Position numbers and translations under genes: made by a program. From contig JAUNUZ010000028.1 of assembly GCA_030537915.1 (NCBI GenBank), forward strand, positions 1 through 12,457: a stretch of DNA of 12,457 nucleotides. The letters are read 5' to 3'. This stretch comes from Micrococcales bacterium. Its GTDB lineage: Bacteria > Actinomycetota > Actinomycetes > Actinomycetales > Dermatophilaceae. Position 1 is the stretch's first letter, and every line of letters begins with the position of its first letter. This document shows, in pieces, positions 7,778-12,457 of this stretch. The notes below the pieces were generated by a model. That model was not told the origin of the DNA and did no database searches. It saw only the letters and a list, made by a program, of their open reading frames with translations.

Positions 7778-7783
7778 TAGGCT
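7778..7783 (+). promoter_or_regulatory. Candidate -10 box of the pyr operon promoter
   Basis: TAGGCT matches the TANNNT -10 pattern. A start near 7790 would place the PyrR hairpin about 10 bases into the transcript and leave a leader of about 56 bases, a sensible arrangement for leader control of translation. I see no convincing -35 near 7755-7760. A second TANNNT, TAGACT at 7722-7727, lies inside the dyad and is less likely. Confidence 0.35.
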
Positions 7784-7799
7784 GTGGACGTTTCGACAT

Positions 7800-7831
7800 C
7801 CTTTAACCACCGTCCAGTGAGGCGGGGAAGG
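7800..7831 (+). promoter_or_regulatory. PyrR-binding RNA hairpin overlapping the pyrR ribosome binding site
   Basis: The leader contains TCCAGTGAGG (7813-7822), which fits the PyrR binding-loop consensus UCCNGNGAGG. It folds as follows. CCUU (7800-7803) pairs with AAGG (7828-7831); UAA (7804-7806) bulges. CC (7807-7808) pairs with GG (7826-7827); A7809 bulges. CCGUC (7810-7814) pairs with GGCGG (7821-7825), closing the hexaloop CAGUGA, which matches the known CNGNGA loop. The 3' arm contains the first part of the Shine-Dalgarno GAAGGAGG (7827-7834). PyrR bound to UMP/UTP would stabilise the hairpin and hide the ribosome binding site, as shown for PyrR translational repression in Mycobacterium smegmatis. 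I see no terminator/antiterminator pair of the Bacillus type here. Confidence 0.88.
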
Positions 7832-7845
7832 AGGTCCGGCGCTTC

Positions 7846-8433
7846 ATGTCGCCCGACTCCACAGCATCCACAGCGGCCCGGCCCGACGTCCCCGATGACT
7901 CACGAGTGGTCCTCGGCGCCGACGAAATCGCGCGGGCGTTGCGCCGAATGGCCCACGAGGTTCTTGAACACAACAAGGGCGGCGACAACCTCGTCGTCCT
8001 CGGCATCCCGACTCGCGGGCGTCACATCGCCGCCCGGCTGGCCGCGCTCATGGCCGAGGTCGAAGGGGTGGACGTCCCGGTCGGCACGCTCGACATCACG
8101 CTCTACCGCGACGACCTGCGGCGCAACCCGACCCGGCGCATGGAGCCCACCACCATCCCGCTAGAGGGCATCGACGACAAGGTCGTCGTGCTCGCCGACG
8201 ACGTGCTCTATTCCGGCCGCACCATCCGCGCGGCTCTCGATGCCCTCGGCGACATCGGCCGCCCACGCGCCGTGCGTTTGGCGGTGCTCGTCGATCGAGG
8301 ACACCGGGAACTGCCGATCCGCGCCGATCACGTCGGCAAGAACCTGCCGACGTCGAGTAGTGAGCGTGTGCAGGTGCGGTTGACGGAGACGGACGGCCAT
8401 GATGTCGTGCGCATCGCGAAGCGAGGACGCTGA
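7846..8433 (+). CDS. pyrR: Bifunctional pyr operon regulator / uracil phosphoribosyltransferase PyrR
   Basis: PyrR binds the leader RNA of pyrimidine genes when UMP/UTP is high, and many members also convert uracil plus PRPP to UMP. The 195-residue product has the type I phosphoribosyltransferase fold: [10 protein letters not shown] (53-62), [12 protein letters not shown] (80-91), the PRPP-binding motif [14 protein letters not shown] (113-126) and [21 protein letters not shown] (150-170), all standard for PyrR. The first 20 residues or so are a Ser/Ala/Asp-rich extension before the conserved core. ATG 7846 is the only reasonable start; its Shine-Dalgarno (7827-7834) is strong but 11 bases away, and part of it lies in the PyrR hairpin just upstream, so the protein probably limits its own synthesis. 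It is the first gene of the pyr operon and overlaps pyrB by one base (TGATG). Confidence 0.97.
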   Translation: MSPDSTASTAARPDVPDDSRVVLGADEIARALRRMAHEVLEHNKGGDNLVVLGIPTRGRHIAARLAALMAEVEGVDVPVGTLDITLYRDDLRRNPTRRMEPTTIPLEGIDDKVVVLADDVLYSGRTIRAALDALGDIGRPRAVRLAVLVDRGHRELPIRADHVGKNLPTSSSERVQVRLTETDGHDVVRIAKRGR

Positions 8434-9371
8434 TGCATTTGCCGCACCTGCTCGGCATCGAAGGTCTGGACCGTGAGCAGATCACCGCAGTCCTGGACAC
8501 CGCCGAAGAGATGGCGCAGGTGCAGACGCGCGAGCTGAAGAAGCTCCCCGCGCTGCGCGGCCGCACCATCGTCAACATGTTCTTCGAGGACAGCACCCGC
8601 ACGAAGATGAGCTTCGACCTCGCGGCGAAGCGCCTGTCCGCGGACACCATGGCCTTCGCCGGCAAGGGGTCTTCGACGAGCAAGGGTGAGTCCTTGCGTG
8701 ACACGGTGCTCACGGTCGCGGCCATGGGCATCGACGGTTTCGTCATTCGTCACTCCGCCTCCGGCGCAGCGAAGCTGGCGATGGAGTGGACCGGGCTGCC
8801 CGTCATCAACGCCGGTGACGGTACGCACGAGCATCCGACGCAGGCGTTACTCGACGCGTTCACGATGCGCCGGGCGCTGGGCCCCCTGCAGGGCCGCAAT
8901 GTCGCCATCGTCGGGGACCTGCGGCACAGCCGGGTGGTTCGCTCGAACCTGCTTTGCCTGCGCGAGCTGGGTGCCCACGTGACGCTCGTCGCCCCGCCCA
9001 CCCTCATGCCCGACGCGATCGAGGACTGGCCCGCCAGCCAAGGCATGACGATCACGAACGACCTCGACGAGGTCCTGGCCGACGCCGACGCGCTCATGAT
9101 GCTGCGCGTCCAGCGTGAACGGATGAGCGGCGCCTTCTTCCCGAGCGAGGCCGACTACATCGCCGGGTGGGGGCTGACGCGCGAACGGCTCGCCAAGCTG
9201 CCCGACCATGCGGTGGTGTGCCACCCCGGGCCGATGAACCGCGGCCTCGAGATCAGCCCGGAGGCCGCGGATGCCGCGCGCTCCCTCATCCTCGACCAGG
9301 TCGCCGCGGGTGTCAGTGTGCGGATGGCCGTCCTCTTCCACATCTTCTCCGGTGAAGGGAGCCACGCGTGA
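8433..9371 (+). CDS. pyrB: Aspartate carbamoyltransferase catalytic subunit
   Basis: PyrB condenses carbamoyl phosphate with aspartate to N-carbamoyl-aspartate, the first committed step of UMP synthesis. The 312-residue product has the usual length. The carbamoyl-phosphate loop is FFEDSTRTKMSF (50-61; the more common form has Asn where Asp53 stands). The SSTSKGESLRD loop supplies Ser/Lys84, HPTQALLD covers 134-141, GDLRHSRVVRS 161-171, the aspartate-site RVQRER 225-230, and HPGPMNRGLEI 264-274. All catalytic positions I can check are present. The start ATG 8433 overlaps the pyrR stop by one base, with an AGGA about seven bases upstream. The end overlaps pyrC by four bases (GTGA). There is no regulatory subunit pyrI here, as expected for actinobacteria. 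Confidence 0.98.
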   Translation: MHLPHLLGIEGLDREQITAVLDTAEEMAQVQTRELKKLPALRGRTIVNMFFEDSTRTKMSFDLAAKRLSADTMAFAGKGSSTSKGESLRDTVLTVAAMGIDGFVIRHSASGAAKLAMEWTGLPVINAGDGTHEHPTQALLDAFTMRRALGPLQGRNVAIVGDLRHSRVVRSNLLCLRELGAHVTLVAPPTLMPDAIEDWPASQGMTITNDLDEVLADADALMMLRVQRERMSGAFFPSEADYIAGWGLTRERLAKLPDHAVVCHPGPMNRGLEISPEAADAARSLILDQVAAGVSVRMAVLFHIFSGEGSHA

Positions 9372-10672
9372 GCGAGCTCATCATCTCCGGCGCCGACCTC
9401 CTGGGACAGGGTCGCGCCGACATCGTCGTGCAGGACGGCGTCATCACAGGTATCGGAACAGGGGGTAGGACGACCGGCCGCCGGATCGACGCCGACGGGC
9501 TCGTGGCGCTGCCCGGTCTCGTCGACGTGCACACCCACCTGCGCGAACCGGGGCGCGAGGACACCGAGACGATCGCCTCCGGGGCGCGCGCGGCGGCGGT
9601 CGGCGGCTACGTCGCGATCATGGCAATGGCGAACACGACTCCGGTCACCGACAGCCCCGGTGCGGCCGAGTGGATCCTCGACCGCGGCGCCGCGGCCCCG
9701 CACGCCGACGTTCACCCGATCGGTGCCGTGACGAAGGGGCTGGCGGGCCAGGAGCTCGCCGAGATGGGGCTCATGGCGCGCAGCCGTGCGAAGGTGCGGA
9801 TGTTCAGCGACGATGGCAAATGCGTTCACGATCCGCTCGTCATGCGGCGGGCGCTCGAATACGTCAAGACGTTCGGTGGCGTCATCGCCCAACACTCCCA
9901 GGACCCCCGGATCGCCCCGCACACCTCGTGCTGCGACGAGGGCGTCTACTCGGGTCGTCTCGGGTTGCCCGCGTGGCCGGCGGTCGCCGAGGAGTCGATC
10001 ATCGCTCGCGATGTCATGTTGACGGCCGCAACCGGCTCTCGGCTGCACGTCTGCCACGTCTCGACGGCCGGGTCCGTGGAGCTCATCCGCTGGGCCAAGT
10101 CCAGAGGCCTGCCGGTCACTGCCGAGGCCACCCCGCACCACCTCGCGCTCACGGTCGACCTGCTGGAGTCCTACGATTCCGTCTACAAGGTCAACCCTCC
10201 GCTGCGCACGCCCGAGGATGTGGAGGCGCTGCGCGCCGGACTGGCCGACGGCACCATCGACGTCGTCGGTACCGATCACGCTCCGCACGGCCTGCACGAC
10301 AAGCAGCACGACTTCACGGTGGCCGCTTTCGGCATGCTCGGGCTCGAGACGGCGCTGTCGGTCGTGGCGACCCATCTCGTCGCGACGGGCCGCATGACCT
10401 GGGCCGGCGTCGCGCAGGCGATGTCGGTGCGTCCTGCCGCAATCGCGGGTCTGGCGGACCACGGACGTCCGCTGCAGGTCGGTGAGCCGGCCAACGTGGT
10501 GCTCATCGACCCGGCCGCGACGCTGCGGGTCGACCGCGAGGCGACGCAGTCCCGTTCCCGCAACAACCCCTGGCATGGCCGCGAGCTCACCGGGCGGGTC
10601 ATCACAACCGTCCTGCGGGGCACCCCTACCTTCCTCGACGGCCAGATCTGCGAACTGGAGACCTCGCCGTGA
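9368..10672 (+). CDS. pyrC: Dihydroorotase (class I)
   Basis: PyrC reversibly cyclises N-carbamoyl-aspartate to dihydroorotate. The 434-residue amidohydrolase fits class I bacterial dihydroorotases. The metal-site HxH lies in [10 protein letters not shown] (53-62; H55, H57), FSDDGK is at 146-151, a further metal His is H176 in AQHSQD, H230 is in HVCHVST (227-233), and the catalytic Asp303 is in GTDHAPH (301-307). The substrate-binding region includes KVNPPLR (274-280). The start is GTG 9368 inside the pyrB stop, with AAGGGAG at 9355-9361 six bases upstream. The end overlaps carA by four bases (GTGA). In many actinobacteria a small membrane-protein gene sits between pyrC and carA; here the two are fused end to start, with nothing between. 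Confidence 0.98.
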   Translation: MSELIISGADLLGQGRADIVVQDGVITGIGTGGRTTGRRIDADGLVALPGLVDVHTHLREPGREDTETIASGARAAAVGGYVAIMAMANTTPVTDSPGAAEWILDRGAAAPHADVHPIGAVTKGLAGQELAEMGLMARSRAKVRMFSDDGKCVHDPLVMRRALEYVKTFGGVIAQHSQDPRIAPHTSCCDEGVYSGRLGLPAWPAVAEESIIARDVMLTAATGSRLHVCHVSTAGSVELIRWAKSRGLPVTAEATPHHLALTVDLLESYDSVYKVNPPLRTPEDVEALRAGLADGTIDVVGTDHAPHGLHDKQHDFTVAAFGMLGLETALSVVATHLVATGRMTWAGVAQAMSVRPAAIAGLADHGRPLQVGEPANVVLIDPAATLRVDREATQSRSRNNPWHGRELTGRVITTVLRGTPTFLDGQICELETSP

Positions 10673-11847
10673 CCTCGCTGTTAGACATCCCGCCCGCTGT
10701 CCTGGTCCTCGAGGACGGTCGCATCATGCACGGTCACGCCTACGGAGCGGTCGGCACAGCCCTTGGTGAGGCGGTTTTCTCCACCGGCATGTCCGGCTAC
10801 CAGGAGACGCTCACCGACCCCAGCTATCACCGCCAGGTCGTTGTCATGACCGCGCCCCACATCGGCAACACCGGCGTCAACGACGAGGACCAGGAGTCGG
10901 ACCAGATCTGGGTCGCGGGCTACGTCGTGCGCGACCCCGCGATCCGGCCGAGCAACTGGCGCTCTACGCGCTCGCTGCAGGACGACCTGTACGACCAGGG
11001 CGTCGTCGGCATCAGCGGGGTCGACACCCGCGCGCTGACGCGGCACCTGCGTGAGCGGGGTGCGATGCGAGTCGGGATCTTCTCCGGAGCCGATGGGCAC
11101 GCCAGCGATGCCGAGCTGCTCGAGCGGGTGCGTTCCGCGCCGGCGATGTCGGGTGCCGAGCTCGCCTCGCAAGTGAGCACCGATTCGACGTATGTCGTGC
11201 CCGCCGTCGGCGCGAAGCGTTTCACCGTCGCGGCCCTCGACCTGGGCATCAAATCGATGACGCCGGCGCAGATGGCGGCCCGCGGCATCACTGTGCATGT
11301 GCTGCCGGCGGAGTCGAGCTACGAGGAAGTGCTCGCGGTGCAGCCCGACGGGGTCTTCTTCTCCAACGGGCCGGGTGACCCGGCGACGGCGGACGGGCAG
11401 GTCGAGCTCCTGCGCCAGATCCTCACCGACCGCCTACCCTTCTTCGGCATCTGTTTCGGAAACCAATTGCTCGGGCGTGCGCTCGGATTCGGCACGTACA
11501 AGCTGAAGTACGGCCACCGGGGGATCAACCAGCCCGTCCTGGACCGGGCCACCGGTCGCGTCGAGGTCACGGCCCACAACCACGGCTTCGCTGTCGATGC
11601 GCCCCTGGATCGCGACAGCGACACCGAGCACGGCCGGGTTCGGGTCAGTCACGTGTGCCTCAACGACGACGTGGTCGAGGGCCTTGAATGCCTCGACATT
11701 CCCGCCTTTTCGGTGCAGTACCACCCCGAGGCCGCGGCGGGACCGCACGACAGCGAATATCTCTTCGACCGCTTCGTCGAACTCATGCGCACCGGACATA
11801 TCGAGCACCCGAGTAACACACACTCTTCTGTGGAGACGACGGCCTGA
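10669..11847 (+). CDS. carA: Carbamoyl-phosphate synthase small (glutaminase) subunit
   Basis: CarA hydrolyses glutamine and passes ammonia to CarB for carbamoyl phosphate, which feeds both pyrimidine and arginine synthesis. The 392-residue protein has the normal two-domain layout. The N-terminal CPSase domain includes [17 protein letters not shown] (37-53) and [16 protein letters not shown] (114-129). The C-terminal class I glutamine amidotransferase has SNGPGDP (232-238), [16 protein letters not shown] (258-273) with nucleophile Cys262, HNHGFAVD (303-310), and [13 protein letters not shown] (350-362), whose H352 and E354 complete the triad. The start GTG 10669 sits in the pyrC stop, with GGAG about eight bases upstream. 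The stop overlaps the carB ATG by one base. Being in the pyr operon, it is probably under PyrR control through the leader hairpin. Confidence 0.98.
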   Translation: MTSLLDIPPAVLVLEDGRIMHGHAYGAVGTALGEAVFSTGMSGYQETLTDPSYHRQVVVMTAPHIGNTGVNDEDQESDQIWVAGYVVRDPAIRPSNWRSTRSLQDDLYDQGVVGISGVDTRALTRHLRERGAMRVGIFSGADGHASDAELLERVRSAPAMSGAELASQVSTDSTYVVPAVGAKRFTVAALDLGIKSMTPAQMAARGITVHVLPAESSYEEVLAVQPDGVFFSNGPGDPATADGQVELLRQILTDRLPFFGICFGNQLLGRALGFGTYKLKYGHRGINQPVLDRATGRVEVTAHNHGFAVDAPLDRDSDTEHGRVRVSHVCLNDDVVEGLECLDIPAFSVQYHPEAAAGPHDSEYLFDRFVELMRTGHIEHPSNTHSSVETTA

Positions 11848-12457
11848 TGCCCAAGCGCACCGACATCGAATCCGTCCTCGTCATCGGCTCCGGCCCGATC
11901 GTCATCGGTCAGGCCGCGGAGTTCGACTATTCCGGCACCCAGGCTTGTCGCGTCCTGCGCGAGGAGGGCCTCCGGGTCATCCTCGTGAACTCCAATCCGG
12001 CGACGATCATGACTGATCCGGAGATCGCGGACGCGACCTACGTCGAGCCGATCACCCCGAGCGTGCTTGCGGCGATCATCGCCAAGGAGCGTCCCGACGC
12101 CGTCCTTGCCACCCTCGGCGGGCAGACCGCTCTCAACGCGGCGATGGCCCTGCACGCCAACGGTGTCCTGGAAAAGTACGGTTGCCCGCTGATCGGCGCG
12201 AGCGTCGAGGCGATCCGGCTCGGCGAGGACCGCGAAGCCTTCAAGGGCGTGGTAGCGCGTTGCGGCGCGGAGTCATGCCGCAGCTTCATCTGCCACAGCA
12301 CGGACGAGCTGATCCGCGGGGCAGCCGAGCTCGGCTACCCACTCGTCGTCCGCCCGAGCTTCACGATGGGTGGGCTGGGCTCCGGAATCGCCTACGACGA
12401 GGAGGATCTGCGCCGCATCGGAGGGGCCGGTCTGCACGACTCGCCGACGACCGAGGT
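11847..12457 (+). CDS. carB: Carbamoyl-phosphate synthase large subunit, N-terminal part (3' end outside window)
   Basis: CarB makes carbamoyl phosphate from bicarbonate, ammonia and two ATP. Only the first 203 codons of an expected length of about 1,100 are in the window. They cover the pre-ATP-grasp domain and the start of the first ATP-grasp domain: [20 protein letters not shown] (12-31), [11 protein letters not shown] (48-58), [10 protein letters not shown] (88-97), GEDREAFK (126-133) and [18 protein letters not shown] (167-184), all standard. ATG 11847 overlaps the carA stop by one base (TGATG), with TGGAG about 12 bases upstream. The frame is open at the window edge, so there is no sign of truncation within the sequence seen. 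Confidence 0.97.
   Translation, partial: MPKRTDIESVLVIGSGPIVIGQAAEFDYSGTQACRVLREEGLRVILVNSNPATIMTDPEIADATYVEPITPSVLAAIIAKERPDAVLATLGGQTALNAAMALHANGVLEKYGCPLIGASVEAIRLGEDREAFKGVVARCGAESCRSFICHSTDELIRGAAELGYPLVVRPSFTMGGLGSGIAYDEEDLRRIGGAGLHDSPTTE

Noticed and set aside
9155..10576. A 473-codon minus-strand open frame opposite pyrB/pyrC
   Set aside because: It spans the junction of two well-supported genes on the other strand, and its Arg/Gly/Asp-rich translation is typical of antisense GC-rich DNA.
1..12457. Mobile element, CRISPR array, tRNA/rRNA gene or defence system
   Set aside because: No transposase or integrase motifs, no regularly spaced repeats, no tRNA-like cloverleaf and no shift in base use seen; almost all of the window is explained by conserved core genes.

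Overview
The window is GC-rich chromosomal DNA from an actinobacterium (Actinomycetota). Three signs support this. There is a complete pupylation cassette (dop-pup-pafA). There is an actinobacterial-style pyrimidine operon whose leader carries a PyrR-binding hairpin over the ribosome binding site. Starts are often GTG, with four-base GTGA stop/start overlaps. A methyl-accepting chemotaxis protein, possibly under a FliA-type promoter, suggests a motile lineage. I cannot fix the genus from this sequence.

Layout, left to right. (1) 1-2232, plus strand: the C-terminal third of the Pup deamidase/depupylase Dop (cut by the window edge), the 60-residue modifier Pup ending Gly-Gly-Gln, and the Pup ligase PafA, which overlaps pup by four bases. 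No proteasome genes lie between pup and pafA. (2) 2265-5758, minus strand: a membrane-associated, FMN-binding glutamate-synthase-like protein of unknown substrate, and upstream of it glucose-6-phosphate isomerase (pgi). The pafA and glutamate-synthase-like genes converge with only 32 bp between them. (3) 5759-6036: a 278 bp divergent control region between pgi and the chemotaxis receptor. It holds a candidate pgi -10 box, two dyads and a CTCA-N16-GCCGAT motif. (4) 6037-7677, plus strand: a two-TM methyl-accepting chemotaxis protein with HAMP and signalling domains. (5) 7678-7845: a strong dyad (possible terminator), a candidate promoter and the PyrR operator. (6) 7846-12457, plus strand: pyrR-pyrB-pyrC-carA-carB, every junction overlapping by 1 or 4 bases, with carB cut by the right edge.

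The genes form two functional blocks. Dop would deamidate the C-terminal Gln of Pup, PafA would attach Pup to target lysines, and Dop would also remove it. CarA/CarB make carbamoyl phosphate, PyrB turns it into carbamoyl-aspartate, PyrC cyclises that to dihydroorotate, and PyrR senses UMP/UTP and should shut off translation through the leader hairpin. Pgi and the chemotaxis receptor are unrelated single genes between these blocks.

Most of the window is conserved core genome. I found no mobile element, CRISPR array, RNA gene or clearly novel system. The points most worth checking are the control sites (PyrR operator, FliA-like promoter, dyads), the missing proteasome genes in the Pup locus, and the unassigned glutamate-synthase-like protein.
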